Assembly (NCBI GenBank): GCA_030604085.1
Contig: JAUVWP010000007.1
Location: forward strand, 1-33,098
Source: Methanosarcinales archaeon
Lineage (GTDB): Archaea > Halobacteriota > Methanosarcinia > Methanosarcinales > Methanogasteraceae
Direction: 5' to 3'
Length of the DNA: 33,098 bases
Part shown: positions 8,843 through 16,871 of the stretch, piece after piece
How positions within the stretch are numbered: the first letter of the stretch is position 1
Layout: each line of letters starts with the position of its first letter
The notes under the pieces: generated by a model
Told to the model about the DNA's origin: nothing
The model's database searches: none
The model's input: the letters and a program-made list of their open reading frames with translations, nothing else
Translations under genes and position numbers: made by a program

Positions 8843-10321
8843 TCACAACCAATCTGGCAATGGCATATTCATCTGTGTTGCAATCTCTTTTAACTCATCG
8901 CGTATTTTCCTATCAAATTTTAATATCAGAAACCCGTATACCACTCCGCCCAAAACGACCGGGACTAACGTCAACCACACGTTTGACAGCGGTACAAGCA
9001 TACGATACCCCCCTACGAGTAACGACATCAAACCAGAAGCTATCAGGATGTTCATCAGCGTGGTGTGTATCACTCTGATTGCTATCATCCGTGATAATGC
9101 CCGACGCGCCAAAACTGCATTCAGCACCATGGATAACAAAGTCGCAATTGCAGCGCCGTCAATACCCATCACCGGAATTAATATCAAATTCAGCACGATA
9201 TTTGCTGCTGCAGCCATAGCAGTTGCTTTGAATGCATCCTTTTGCCGATACAACGCGCCAAGGTACATCGTAAAAAAAAACTGGAAAATATTTACTAGTT
9301 GTACGATAAGCAATATCACAAGTGTCGTATACCCCTGTGCGAATTCCGCATCATAGAAAAAATATAGCAGTTTATCACCCAACAAAATCCCCCCGGCTAC
9401 TACAGGAACAGCCAATATCAGTGAGTAGCTAAATGCGCGGGAGATCGACTCCTCGATGAGTCCGAAATCTCCAATCTTCCCCCACCGGCTAACCTTGGGC
9501 CACAACGTTGAACGAAGTGCAATTGTTGTGAGTGATGATAAAGCAGCGAGTTGCAATGCAATGAGATAGATGCCCACATCTGCGTTGCTTAAATAATAAC
9601 CAATTATGACCCGATCTGCATACGAATACATCATAATCCCACCTGACGTCAAAAATATCCAGAACGAGAATGTCGACAGGCTTTTGATATGCCTCCAACC
9701 AAAACGCGTAAGGTGCAGGTCAAAAAAACGGAATTGCACTATGGCGCCAACAACCATCCCGCAAACAAAGCCGCCAGCCAACCCTGCAACACCAAACCCC
9801 AAAAAAACCGCGGCGACCTGCACGGTAATACGCGAAACGTCGTTGATAAAGCCACATGTTGCATGTATCCCCATTTTGCCGCGACCGGCAATACCACTTG
9901 AAACCGTTCCATACACAAGCGATACAGTTAACGCCACTATAAGCCAGACGAAGATCCCTTCGCTATCGAGATCCACAAAATAGCTGCGAAATGCGATCAG
10001 AGCAAGCAGAGACATAGTCACAAAGATGGAGCGCAACAGAACGAATGCGCTGAAGTATGCGTCCGGCTCTTCGCCCTCGCTGATGCGCTTCGTTGCAGCG
10101 ACACCAAACCCCCCATCACTTATTATTCCAATGATACTATAATATGCCACAAACAGAAAATATGCACCCAGAACACCTGCACCCACTACACGCGCAAAAT
10201 ACATCGTACTTAAAAATCCGATGAAAGTAAATGCGATCTGCCAGATGAACGACACTATACTCTGCCGCTGCACTTCCCCTATGCCCATGATGCGCGAGAG
10301 AATAGTATTTAACTTGAACAT
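8843..10321 (-). CDS. Wzx/RfbX-type oligosaccharide flippase (MOP superfamily)
   Basis: A 492-residue integral membrane protein with about 12-14 hydrophobic helices; it starts with a short amphipathic segment and then SIVSFIWQIAFTFIGFLSTM. Small-residue-rich helices (GVLGAYFLFVAYYSIIG, GVAGLAGGFVCGMVVGAIVQ) and charged loops follow the polysaccharide-biosynthesis protein pattern. It would move a lipid-linked oligosaccharide across the membrane. The last helix and tail, ending LKFDRKIRDELKEIATQMN, recur in the relic at 5808-5993. An A/T-rich stretch around 10374-10386 (GCTTAAAAAACC on the minus strand), 55-65 bp before ATG 10321, could be its own TATA box. No specificity can be read from the sequence. 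Confidence 0.9.
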   Translation of the reverse strand: MFKLNTILSRIMGIGEVQRQSIVSFIWQIAFTFIGFLSTMYFARVVGAGVLGAYFLFVAYYSIIGIISDGGFGVAATKRISEGEEPDAYFSAFVLLRSIFVTMSLLALIAFRSYFVDLDSEGIFVWLIVALTVSLVYGTVSSGIAGRGKMGIHATCGFINDVSRITVQVAAVFLGFGVAGLAGGFVCGMVVGAIVQFRFFDLHLTRFGWRHIKSLSTFSFWIFLTSGGIMMYSYADRVIIGYYLSNADVGIYLIALQLAALSSLTTIALRSTLWPKVSRWGKIGDFGLIEESISRAFSYSLILAVPVVAGGILLGDKLLYFFYDAEFAQGYTTLVILLIVQLVNIFQFFFTMYLGALYRQKDAFKATAMAAAANIVLNLILIPVMGIDGAAIATLLSMVLNAVLARRALSRMIAIRVIHTTLMNILIASGLMSLLVGGYRMLVPLSNVWLTLVPVVLGGVVYGFLILKFDRKIRDELKEIATQMNMPLPDWL

Positions 10322-10398
10322 GATCTCAGATGAGACAATTATTCTGTTTGCATGTCAACCACGACGAGAATGGTTTTTTAAGCAAGGTAGCATCATGT

Positions 10399-11436
10399 TC
10401 ATCGCAATTTCTTCAAATCCGCTTCCACCATCATCTTCACCAGTTCCCGAAGTCCAACCTTCGCCTCCCAGCCCAGCTTCTCCTTAGCCTTCGTTGGGTC
10501 TCCTAACAAAAGCTCCACCTCGGTAGGTCTATAATACCGAGGATCAATCTCGATCACAACATCCCCTGTCGCCAGGTCAACTCCAACCTCATCCACGCCT
10601 TCTCCCTGCCACCCAATCTCAATTCCAACCTCTGCAAACACAAGCTCTGCAAACTCCCTCACAGAATGCGTCTTGCCAGTCGCAATCACATAATCGTCCG
10701 GCTCGTCCTGCTGGAGCATGAGCCACATCACTTCAACATAATCTCCTGCAAACCCCCAGTCTCGCTTTGCGTCCATATTACCCAGATAAAGTTTATCCAG
10801 CAGTCCCTTTTTTATCCTCGCTGCTGCCATCGTGATCTTCCGGGTAACAAACGTCTCGCCGCGAATCGGAGACTCGTGATTGAACAGGATGCCGTTACAT
10901 GCGAACATATCGTAAGCTTCGCGGTAGTTTACGGTAACCCAGTAGGCGTACACCTTGGCTGCAGCATACGGGCTTCTCGGGTAGAACGGGGTGGTCTCCT
11001 TCTGCGGAATCTCCCGGACCTTGCCGTAAAGTTCACTGGTCGAAGCCTGATAGAATTTTGTTTTCTTTTCCATGCCAAGGATCCGTATAGCTTCCAAGAG
11101 TCGCAGAGCCCCGATTGCATCCGCATTTGCAGTGTATTCAGGTGTTTCAAATGAGACCTGAACATGACTCTGTGCAGCGAGGTTGTAAATTTCATCGGGT
11201 TGTGTTTCCTGGATGATCCGGATTAAGTTTGTCGAATCTGTCAGGTCGCCATAGTGCAGGAAGAAATTCACGTTTCTCTCGTGCGGGTCTTTGTACAGAT
11301 GGTCTATTCGTTCGGTGTTAAAGGAAGAAGATCTTCGCTTTATGCCGTGTACGATGTATCCTTTATTCAGGAGGAACTCGGCGAGGTATGCGCCATCCTG
11401 TCCTGTGATTCCGGTTATCAGGGCTGTTTTTGTCAT
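10399..11436 (-). CDS. gmd: GDP-mannose 4,6-dehydratase
   Basis: Gmd converts GDP-D-mannose to GDP-4-keto-6-deoxymannose, the precursor of fucose, rhamnose and perosamine. Diagnostic blocks are [19 protein letters not shown] with a TGxxGxxG loop, [50 protein letters not shown] and the catalytic [13 protein letters not shown] (Tyr-x3-Lys). [20 protein letters not shown] is almost invariant in Gmd. ATG at 11436 is chosen because GAAGGTGG lies about six bases upstream; the longer GTG start at 11445 would fall inside that ribosome binding site. No GDP-fucose synthase (wcaG) or Rmd gene occurs in the window, so the final 6-deoxy sugar is unknown. Confidence 0.95.
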   Translation of the reverse strand: MTKTALITGITGQDGAYLAEFLLNKGYIVHGIKRRSSSFNTERIDHLYKDPHERNVNFFLHYGDLTDSTNLIRIIQETQPDEIYNLAAQSHVQVSFETPEYTANADAIGALRLLEAIRILGMEKKTKFYQASTSELYGKVREIPQKETTPFYPRSPYAAAKVYAYWVTVNYREAYDMFACNGILFNHESPIRGETFVTRKITMAAARIKKGLLDKLYLGNMDAKRDWGFAGDYVEVMWLMLQQDEPDDYVIATGKTHSVREFAELVFAEVGIEIGWQGEGVDEVGVDLATGDVVIEIDPRYYRPTEVELLLGDPTKAKEKLGWEAKVGLRELVKMMVEADLKKLR

Positions 11437-11516
11437 GGTTACCACCTTCTGTGAAATGCGGTTTTGTGTTTACTTATTGATAACTCTATCATTAAAAATA
11501 TTACGCCATCTTTAAT

Positions 11517-12455
11517 TTAATAGCTACCACGAATCGGTTTTTCAAAATATCTTATAGTTTCCTTAAGCCCCTCTTCCAACCCCACCACCGGCTCCCACCC
11601 AAGCACATCCTTCGCCCTGCTAATATCAGGCCTCCTAACCTTCGGATCATCAACAGGCAGATCCTCAAAGACAACCCGTGAATCGCTCCCGATAATCCCA
11701 ACAACCACTTCCGCAAACTCAAGCACTGTCATCTCCCCGGGATTTCCAATATTCACAGGATCCGAAAAGTCTGACATCATCAACCGAAATAGCCCATCAA
11801 CAAGATCGGACACATAACAGAACGACCGCGTCTGCGACCCATCGCCATATACCGTGAGATCCTCGCCCCGGAGCGCCTGATTGATGAAATTCGGAACCAC
11901 CCTGCCATCGCCTGCACGCATACGCGGACCATACGTATTGAAGATGCGCGCAATTCGCGTATCCATGCCGTGATACCGGTGATACGCCATCGTGATCGCC
12001 TCGCCATACCGCTTCGCCTCATCATAGACCCCTCGTGGTCCTATCGGGTTCACGTTGCCCCAGTATGTTTCTGGCTGCGGGTTCACGAGAGGGTCGCCGT
12101 AGACCTCGGACGTGGACGCAAGCAGGAAGCGCGCCGCATGTTCTTTTGCAAGCCCAAGCATGTTGTACGTACCGAGCGCGCCTACCTTCAGCGTCTGAAT
12201 CGGCAGGGCAAAATAGTCGATCGGAGAGGCGGGGCTTGCCAGATGGAACACGTAATCGATTCTATCGCCAAAATAGAGGGGTTTTGTCACGTCGTGTTCC
12301 AGATATGTGAATCGATCCGACTCGATGTGCTCGATATTCTGTGCACTACCTGTTATCAGATTATCTACACAGATAACCTCGTGCCCTTTCAGGAGTAGAA
12401 GGTCGCAGAGGTGCGAACCCAGGAACCCTGCGCCGCCTGTTATTATTGCTTTCAT
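11517..12455 (-). CDS. UDP-glucuronate decarboxylase-like SDR epimerase (UDP-xylose synthase)
   Basis: An extended SDR of 312 residues. The NAD loop is [16 protein letters not shown] (1-16), then [10 protein letters not shown] with D31. [11 protein letters not shown] (71-81) is the signature of UXS enzymes, and [12 protein letters not shown] plus [12 protein letters not shown] (142-153; Tyr144, Lys148) give the catalytic triad. [21 protein letters not shown] near the end is also typical of UXS. The reaction would be UDP-GlcA to UDP-xylose plus CO2, though close relatives act on other UDP-uronates; the only dehydrogenase here is of UDP-HexNAc type, so UDP-GlcA must come from elsewhere. AAGGA lies seven bases before ATG 12455. 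Its 5' end is echoed by the relic at 12882-12931. Confidence 0.88.
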   Translation of the reverse strand: MKAIITGGAGFLGSHLCDLLLLKGHEVICVDNLITGSAQNIEHIESDRFTYLEHDVTKPLYFGDRIDYVFHLASPASPIDYFALPIQTLKVGALGTYNMLGLAKEHAARFLLASTSEVYGDPLVNPQPETYWGNVNPIGPRGVYDEAKRYGEAITMAYHRYHGMDTRIARIFNTYGPRMRAGDGRVVPNFINQALRGEDLTVYGDGSQTRSFCYVSDLVDGLFRLMMSDFSDPVNIGNPGEMTVLEFAEVVVGIIGSDSRVVFEDLPVDDPKVRRPDISRAKDVLGWEPVVGLEEGLKETIRYFEKPIRGSY

Positions 12456-12480
12456 GGTAGTCCTTGTGTGGTGTATTATC

Positions 12481-12497
12481 TTGTAGCTATGCTACAA
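12481..12497. terminator. small perfect hairpin at the end of the VapB-like gene
   Basis: TTGTAGC, a three-base loop, then GCTACAA form a perfect 7-bp inverted repeat. It contains the TAG stop of the preceding minus-strand gene and lies 26 bases before the SDR start codon. It has no T-run, so it may be an operator or an RNA-processing element rather than a classical terminator. Confidence 0.35.
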
Positions 12498-12864
12498 CAT
12501 CAATTCTTATCGCAGTTGAATGCCTGGTATGTCTGTAAATATGCATGTTTATGCAGAGATAGTTGTATTTTCTAATCAAATTTTTCAACCGCCTCAATTC
12601 TTTTTGCATCATTACGTTCATCTGAACACGTACTTCAAACCCTTTTTCCCTTTGGCTTCTGATCTCTTCTACGGCAGAGGTACATTTCCATTCTTTCGAA
12701 ATCTGCTTCGACGCTGCCATCAACTCATTCCACGCATTTTCTGCCTTCTGTTCATCCCTGTGTCCCAGACCAATGACGAGTCGTTTTATCGGGACCAATT
12801 CCTGCATCATAAGGTCCAGATGCGCTCCAAGAATTTGTACTTCAGAAGTTTGTAAATCGTGCAC
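12487..12864 (-). CDS. VapB-like antitoxin with unusual C-terminal extension
   Basis: The start is GTG at 12864, supported by a full-length ribosome binding site GAGGTGAT three bases upstream. Residues 23-73 ([18 protein letters not shown], then [19 protein letters not shown] and [11 protein letters not shown]) look like small archaeal antitoxins that normally stop at that point and are followed by a PIN-domain VapC toxin. Here the frame continues for about 50 residues ([20 protein letters not shown] and a basic/aromatic tail), and no PIN gene follows. It may be an antitoxin that has lost its toxin and gained a tail by frameshift or fusion. It sits between an SDR 5'-end relic and the intact SDR gene. 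The family call is moderate; the tail is unrecognised. Confidence 0.55.
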   Translation of the reverse strand: MHDLQTSEVQILGAHLDLMMQELVPIKRLVIGLGHRDEQKAENAWNELMAASKQISKEWKCTSAVEEIRSQREKGFEVRVQMNVMMQKELRRLKNLIRKYNYLCINMHIYRHTRHSTAIRIDVVA

Positions 12865-12881
12865 ATTATCACCTCATTCAT

Positions 12882-12931
12882 GTCATGGTTTCCAATAAAT
12901 CCCGCGCCGCCTAATAACCTATTGCTTTCAT
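12882..12931 (-). pseudogene. relic of an SDR epimerase 5' end (relic a)
   Basis: On the minus strand, ATGAAAGCAATA matches the first four codons (MKAI) of the intact SDR at 12455. After a 2-base frame change comes GGCGGCGCGGGATTTATTGG, encoding GGAGFIG, and then CATGAC. An AGGA ribosome binding site precedes it as in the intact gene. Only the first Rossmann strand and loop survive; the frame then hits a stop. It begins 12 bases after the nucleotidyltransferase stop codon, where a full gene would be expected, and is followed by the VapB-like gene. Confidence 0.72.
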
Positions 12932-12943
12932 GCCATCCTCGTC

Positions 12944-13954
12944 CTAAAACTCAATTGACGATGAATCTCCAATATTCAAGGCGTTGTGCTTGCCCATAAG
13001 ATTTGCGTCGTCCCCGATGATCGATGATCGCAGATTCACCTTTGAGATGTGTGTCCGGGATCCGATGACACTATCCGAGATTATTGAATGTTCGATGACC
13101 GTACCATCTGCTACGGATGCGTACGGTCCTACGACTGAATTTATGATCCTCACATCATCGCCTATCGCCACCGGATGCACAACCACCGAGTCCACGATCT
13201 CGTAGGCATCGTTTGCGCCTTCCCGCTCATCCAACAGCACATGGTTGGTCGCAAGCAGAGATTCTGCATGCCCACAATCATACCAGCTGGAGACTGTGAA
13301 GATCTTGAACCTGCTACCGCGCCTGACCATCTCCTGTAGCGCAGCTGTCAGTTGATACTCACCCCGCGTCTTGATGTTGTTCTCGAGCATCCACGAAAGG
13401 ACTTCGAAGAGCATTGGCGTATCCTGCACAAAGTACACGCCCGATATGCCCAGATTCGAGACTGGATGCTCCGGTTTCTCCTCAAGCCGTTTGATGCATT
13501 GCGACGTAGGTTCCAGTTCAACGATCCCGTACTTCTGCGGCTCGTCGACCTCTCTGACGCCAATCGAGCCTGCGCAATGTCCGTTTTTCCTGTGCTGCTC
13601 ATAGAAGTCCAGATAACCTGATTTAAAGATCATATCGCCAAGTGCGATCATGATGTCAGAATCTCCCACCAGATCACGGGTCAGGGATATCGAATGCCCG
13701 AGACCGAGGCGCTCCTTCTGGGTCACATACTGTATACGAAATAAGCCGCTGTAATGCTCATCCACATACGAGATCACCTGCTCCTTCCGGTACCCGACCA
13801 CGAGTATGATCTCATCTGGTTCGAGGTCGATCATCCGGTCGAGGATGTGCCCGATGATTGGCTTGCCTGCGATATATACCATGGATTTCGGCTTGGTATG
13901 GGTATGCGGAAAGAGACGCGTTCCGGTTCCGGCAGCAGGGATGATTACTTTCAT
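12944..13954 (-). CDS. sugar-1-phosphate nucleotidyltransferase with beta-helix tail
   Basis: The 336-residue enzyme opens with MKVIIPAAGTGTRLFPHTHT and PKSMVYIAGKPIIGHILD, the NTP_transferase signature (G-x-G-T-R followed by a lysine). IMIALGDMIF holds the metal-binding Asp; GIVELEP, EEKPEHPVSNLGISGVYF and RGEYQLTAAL complete the core. The last 90 residues contain hexapeptide-like repeats (VAIGDDVRIINSVVGPYASV), a short left-handed beta helix. It would make an NDP-sugar from NTP and a sugar phosphate; whether the product is dTDP-Glc, UDP-Glc or GDP-Man cannot be decided. The ATG overlaps the TGA of relic b (ATGA), so translation may be coupled to that mini-frame. Confidence 0.88.
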   Translation of the reverse strand: MKVIIPAAGTGTRLFPHTHTKPKSMVYIAGKPIIGHILDRMIDLEPDEIILVVGYRKEQVISYVDEHYSGLFRIQYVTQKERLGLGHSISLTRDLVGDSDIMIALGDMIFKSGYLDFYEQHRKNGHCAGSIGVREVDEPQKYGIVELEPTSQCIKRLEEKPEHPVSNLGISGVYFVQDTPMLFEVLSWMLENNIKTRGEYQLTAALQEMVRRGSRFKIFTVSSWYDCGHAESLLATNHVLLDEREGANDAYEIVDSVVVHPVAIGDDVRIINSVVGPYASVADGTVIEHSIISDSVIGSRTHISKVNLRSSIIGDDANLMGKHNALNIGDSSSIEF

Positions 13955-14058
13955 TTTCCCCTATAAACCAATCCACTAATGCATGCCACTCCAAGCAGTC
14001 GTTCTGTGAGATACGAACATACAAACCCCGCGCCACCTGTTATAATTATTTTCATCAT
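13951..14058 (-). pseudogene. relic of an SDR epimerase 5' end (relic b), 35 codons
   Basis: From ATG 14058 the frame reads [20 protein letters not shown] and a short tail ending VYRGK, then TGA. This is the first strand, glycine-rich loop and first helix of an SDR epimerase, with the third glycine of GxxGxxG changed to cysteine. The TGA overlaps the start codon of the nucleotidyltransferase (ATGA). It follows the HEPN/MNT pair by 47 bp. It cannot be an enzyme; it may be a dead 5' end retained as a translational coupler. Confidence 0.78.
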
Positions 14059-14104
14059 TGATTCACCATCTGTTTCTCATATCATTCAATAAATCTTCCG
14101 ATCA

Positions 14105-14449
14105 TCAGATCAATACACCGCCCCCTACCGCATCCCCTATAAACAAGTTCCCTTCATCCACCATACGATCGAACTCTTCTATCGTGTAACACAGCGGCTC
14201 TATTGGCAGGTCAGTCAAACCCAGGATAGTCGCAATCCGCTTATGGAATCGCTCCTTAAAATCTCCAACGATGATTATATCGATATCGCTGCCCTCGTTC
14301 AAATCTTTTCTTACGAATGATCCGAAGACGATGATCTTATGAACGTCATACATCTTACGCACTTCTTTTGCAAACAGCCTCAATTTAGCATCTATTTCCC
14401 TATAAACTCCTTCACCCTTTCCAATATCAACTCTGCATACATTATACAT
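14105..14449 (-). CDS. mntA: minimal nucleotidyltransferase (MNT) domain protein, antitoxin of HEPN/MNT pair
   Basis: The 114-residue frame has the nucleotidyltransferase signature IIVFGSFVRKDLNEGSDIDI: GS at 43-45, then D55 and D57. MNT antitoxins such as MntA AMPylate or otherwise block their HEPN RNase partner. The fold is short, as expected for the minimal class. The only upstream ATG (14449) lies 58 bp inside the HEPN gene; the first 20 residues do not look like the family, so a start near the HEPN stop at 14392 (for example TTG) is possible. HEPN before MNT is the usual order. The pair sits between relics c and b. Confidence 0.85.
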   Translation of the reverse strand: MYNVCRVDIGKGEGVYREIDAKLRLFAKEVRKMYDVHKIIVFGSFVRKDLNEGSDIDIIIVGDFKERFHKRIATILGLTDLPIEPLCYTIEEFDRMVDEGNLFIGDAVGGGVLI

Positions 14450-14799
14450 TCTTCCGCGTCCTCCTTTTCATAATACTCGAAAGGGACCAGATCGCCTGCA
14501 ATCCCATTTGGGTATCGTGTTGGGATGTAGGCACTATCAAGAACCTTTGCCCCATGCTTACATTCCTCAAATCCCCCCTCAAATCTACTTACCTCTTTTA
14601 TGAGTTCGAATACCGAGTGCGTCAATATCTTTCTGAATCCTTTAGCATACAGAATCGACTTCAGAGCTTTCTCTGCGGCCTGCTGAGACTGAAAACACGA
14701 CCATTCATAGTCTTCTGAATATAAACTGTTTTTAGATGCTTTTAGATCCTTATCTGCCTGCTTAAACCATCTTTTTGATTCTTTTGGGTTCTCACTCAT
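14392..14799 (-). CDS. hepT: HEPN-domain protein, toxin of HEPN/MNT pair
   Basis: A 135-residue helical protein with SKRWFKQADKDLKASKNSLY and CFQSQQAAEKALKSILYAKG, the HEPN N-terminal helices. R56 and H61 in FRKILTHS form the R-x4-H RNase motif of toxic HEPN proteins, so it looks active. YIPTRYPNG near residue 92 is the usual end of the domain. A GGGTGA ribosome binding site lies six bases before ATG 14799. HEPN/MNT pairs act as toxin-antitoxin and phage-defence modules. This one is unusual in being inside a nucleotide-sugar operon, directly after an SDR relic whose stop codon overlaps the HEPN start region. Confidence 0.88.
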   Translation of the reverse strand: MSENPKESKRWFKQADKDLKASKNSLYSEDYEWSCFQSQQAAEKALKSILYAKGFRKILTHSVFELIKEVSRFEGGFEECKHGAKVLDSAYIPTRYPNGIAGDLVPFEYYEKEDAEECIMYAELILERVKEFIGK

Positions 14800-14923
14800 C
14801 CGCTTTCACCCTGCTACCCTCAACATTCTCTGCCCTTCCGGTGGGCATGTCATCGTTCTTCGAGAGTTTCTCGGCGAGATTTGAGCCTATAAATCCCGCG
14901 CCGCCTGTTGCCAGTGCCCTCAT
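14792..14923 (-). pseudogene. relic of an SDR epimerase 5' end (relic c), 43 codons
   Basis: ATG 14923 lies four bases after the stop of the intact epimerase. The frame reads MRALATGGAGFIGSNLAEKL, the complete strand-loop-helix start of an SDR, then an unrelated hydrophilic stretch (MPTGRAENVEGSRVKADE) that ends at TGA inside the HEPN start region. The nucleotide-binding glycines are intact, so truncation was by replacement of everything downstream rather than by slow decay. Confidence 0.8.
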
Positions 14924-14927
14924 TTTA

Positions 14928-15833
14928 TCAACCGATCAGTTCTTTGACCCCACGTTCCAGCGAATATTCAGGATTGTAACCAAGAACATCCCTTGCCCTC
15001 GTTATATCCGCAAGCGTATGCCCCACATAATTCTTCAAAGGATTCTCGATGTGCTGTGGCTCGATCTCTGTACCGAGTTCGCTGTTGAGGATGCGCACAA
15101 CATCATTGAAACTGTGCGATTCGCCTGTTCCGACGTTAAACACGCCGAATATGTCTTTTTTCATGGCGAGCATACATGCCTGAACCACGTCTTTAACAAA
15201 CACAAAATCCCGTGTCTGTTCGCCATCGCCATATATGACCGGAATTTCGTCTTTCTGTATCTCCCAAAGGAATTGCGAGACGATATTTGCGTATATTCCC
15301 TTTGCACGCTCATTGGGGCCATAAACCGAGAAAAATCGCAATCCGATCGAATTCACACCATATAACCCATGGTATAACTCCGCAATCCGCTCAATACACA
15401 GTCTCGCCTCTGTGTAGTAGTCGGTGACCCCGATCTTCGCATCCTCCCTATGTGGGGTGGGCACTCCATTGTACAGCGAGGAAGACGACGCAAATACAAC
15501 CTTTGCGCCCACATCCCTTGCAAACTCGAATACACTGATCGCATCATTGATTGCTGAGCCCACAAGTAGCGGATTCTCCTTGTACATTGGCGATGAAGAC
15601 GGTATACCAAGATGAACGATGGTGTCAACACCAGAGTCCGACATCCGGCTGCGGATATTGCCGCATGAATCCTCGATTAGGTCTATCTCGCTTTTCACGT
15701 CCTCCAGGTTGTCTATGTTTCCGGTATGGAGATTATCCAGCACCACGACATCATGTTCACCTGCCAGAGCAGATACCAGATTGGACCCGATAAACCCTGC
15801 TCCGCCAGTTACCAGTACGTTCATAGGCTCCAT
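14928..15833 (-). CDS. NAD-dependent sugar epimerase/dehydratase (extended SDR)
   Basis: The protein has MNVLVTGGAGFIGSNLVSAL, VVVLDNLHTG (the Asp that holds the NAD ribose), HLGIPSSSP, FASSSSLYNG, and LRFFSVYGPNERAKG. The catalytic Tyr lies in DYYTEARLCIE, where the usual Tyr-x3-Lys has Arg instead of Lys. I recall this Arg variant from a group of archaeal epimerases, so it may be normal for the subfamily. Substrate is probably a UDP- or dTDP-hexose. The longest frame starts at 15890; ATG 15833 has GGTG five bases upstream, and ATG 15824 (MNVLV) has GGAG three bases upstream. Either is plausible. It follows the TumE module; relic c follows it. Confidence 0.85.
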   Translation of the reverse strand: MEPMNVLVTGGAGFIGSNLVSALAGEHDVVVLDNLHTGNIDNLEDVKSEIDLIEDSCGNIRSRMSDSGVDTIVHLGIPSSSPMYKENPLLVGSAINDAISVFEFARDVGAKVVFASSSSLYNGVPTPHREDAKIGVTDYYTEARLCIERIAELYHGLYGVNSIGLRFFSVYGPNERAKGIYANIVSQFLWEIQKDEIPVIYGDGEQTRDFVFVKDVVQACMLAMKKDIFGVFNVGTGESHSFNDVVRILNSELGTEIEPQHIENPLKNYVGHTLADITRARDVLGYNPEYSLERGVKELIG

Positions 15834-15937
15834 ATTTGCACCAGTAATAAATATACCTTGTTGTGTCGATGGGTGTGAGAACTCCTGCATTTTTAGGAGC
15901 TTCTTAACCTTTCAAACTCACGCTTCCATACCACCTA

Positions 15938-16156
15938 TCAAACCTTCGGACACCGTCCTGCTAATTTCCGTATATATGTTTCCACACTTCTCCTTACAAT
16001 CTCCCCCATGCAGGAGTTTTGAACATCTTCTTCCGGTAATAATTCCGATATCCTTTCCATTTGTTTCACCACCTGAGGTGCGAGGAGATTCGTTCCAGAT
16101 GAAACAATCCTTCCTATGGTAGAGAAGACTTTACCAGAGAAACAAAACGTTACCAT
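15938..16156 (-). CDS. small protein following the TumE-like toxin, possible ribbon-helix-helix
   Basis: The 72-residue frame overlaps the TumE-like gene by 7 bp. Its second half (MGEIVRRSVETYIRKLAG) resembles the second helix of ribbon-helix-helix regulators. The first 20 residues (MVTFCFSGKVFSTIGRIVSS) do not look like the family and may be a run-on before a later start. GGAG lies about 11 bases before ATG 16156. It could be an extra antitoxin/regulator of the module or a remnant; I do not recognise it firmly. Confidence 0.4.
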   Translation of the reverse strand: MVTFCFSGKVFSTIGRIVSSGTNLLAPQVVKQMERISELLPEEDVQNSCMGEIVRRSVETYIRKLAGRCPKV

Positions 16157-16539
16157 CTACTTATCATCTCCTCGATTTCCAATAAAACATCCTTCAATCC
16201 GACTTCTTTCGATCGTCTCGGTACCTTCTCTCCTTTTACATGTTTATGGTGCGGATAAGTAGCGATCTCCAGATGATGGGGGGGGGCATTATCATATTTA
16301 AAAACCATTTCGTCATTTACATTCGCCAAATGAAATCCATACTTCAGGCGAATCATCTTATCTCTCTTTATATTTATCAGTTCCATAAATTGAAGTGTAG
16401 AGCCATCGAGCATCCCCAATATCCCATGAACTATTCCAATACTTCTCGATTTTACCTCATATTCAACATCTACGTTTTCAACGAATATTGAACTTCTTAT
16501 GAGGCTTTGAATCTCTGAGAAGTGATCTATCACCTGCAT
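16150..16539 (-). CDS. TumE-like toxin (DUF6516)
   Basis: The 129-residue protein fits the DUF6516/TumE pattern: YEVKSRSIGIVHGILGMLDG, LQFMELINIKRDKMIRLKYG, FHLANVNDEMVFKYDNAPPH and ATYPHHKHVKGEKVPRRSKE followed by VLLEIEEMI. The RYDNA-like and PHHKH blocks are the family's key features; histidines there are thought to be catalytic. Members are small toxins, presumed RNases or translation blockers, next to a small antitoxin. The start (ATG 16539) overlaps the upstream antitoxin gene by 10 bp, as expected for a TA pair. A poly-C tract at 16278-16284 lies inside the frame and could be slippage-prone. Confidence 0.8.
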   Translation of the reverse strand: MQVIDHFSEIQSLIRSSIFVENVDVEYEVKSRSIGIVHGILGMLDGSTLQFMELINIKRDKMIRLKYGFHLANVNDEMVFKYDNAPPHHLEIATYPHHKHVKGEKVPRRSKEVGLKDVLLEIEEMISRW

Positions 16540-16823
16540 GACTCAAGCATCCTCTCGATGACGATGCACTCTTTCTCAAGAAATCCAAGTGCTTCGTACT
16601 CAGCAGACCATACCATGGCATCCTGGTCGTCCCCGGCAAGTCCTTTCTCGAATTTTTCAAAAAATTCTTTGCTGCCCATTCCTTTTCTCTCTTCAAAAGC
16701 TATCAGCTTCTTCGTTGTTTCAGAGATGCTCCGGTCCAGCAAAAGCTTTTTTCTATTGAGTAATTGCCCCAACACGTCAATCGCTATCACAACATCAGGA
16801 ACCTCCAGCTTTATCACGCCCAT
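16530..16823 (-). CDS. antitoxin partner of TumE-like toxin
   Basis: The 97-residue protein contains TTKKLIAFEERKGMGSKEFF, EKFEKGLAGDDQDAMVWSAE and YEALGFLEKE. This acidic helical motif is frequent in small archaeal proteins encoded directly before DUF6516 toxins, so I call it the antitoxin. The ATG at 16823 has TGAGGCGAT three bases upstream. The N-terminal half (IKLEVPDVVIAIDVLGQLLN) resembles no DNA-binding domain I know. Just upstream lies SDR relic d. Confidence 0.72.
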   Translation of the reverse strand: MGVIKLEVPDVVIAIDVLGQLLNRKKLLLDRSISETTKKLIAFEERKGMGSKEFFEKFEKGLAGDDQDAMVWSAEYEALGFLEKECIVIERMLESCR

Positions 16824-16871
16824 GTAATCGCCTCATATCCTTATTCTATAGTTCGCTGCTTCTGATATTCC

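Noticed and set aside
12520-12855. 111-codon plus-strand frame opposite the VapB-like gene
   Set aside because: It lacks a ribosome binding site, runs against the operon and has no recognisable domain, while the minus-strand frame has a strong site and a family match.
15833-15890. A further SDR stub upstream of the intact epimerase (frame reading IFITGAN)
   Set aside because: Only a few residues resemble the Rossmann start and no GxxG follows, so chance is more likely.
16278-16284. Run of seven G/C bases as proof of phase variation
   Set aside because: A single short tract shows only that slippage is possible; the frame is intact and no second variant can be seen.
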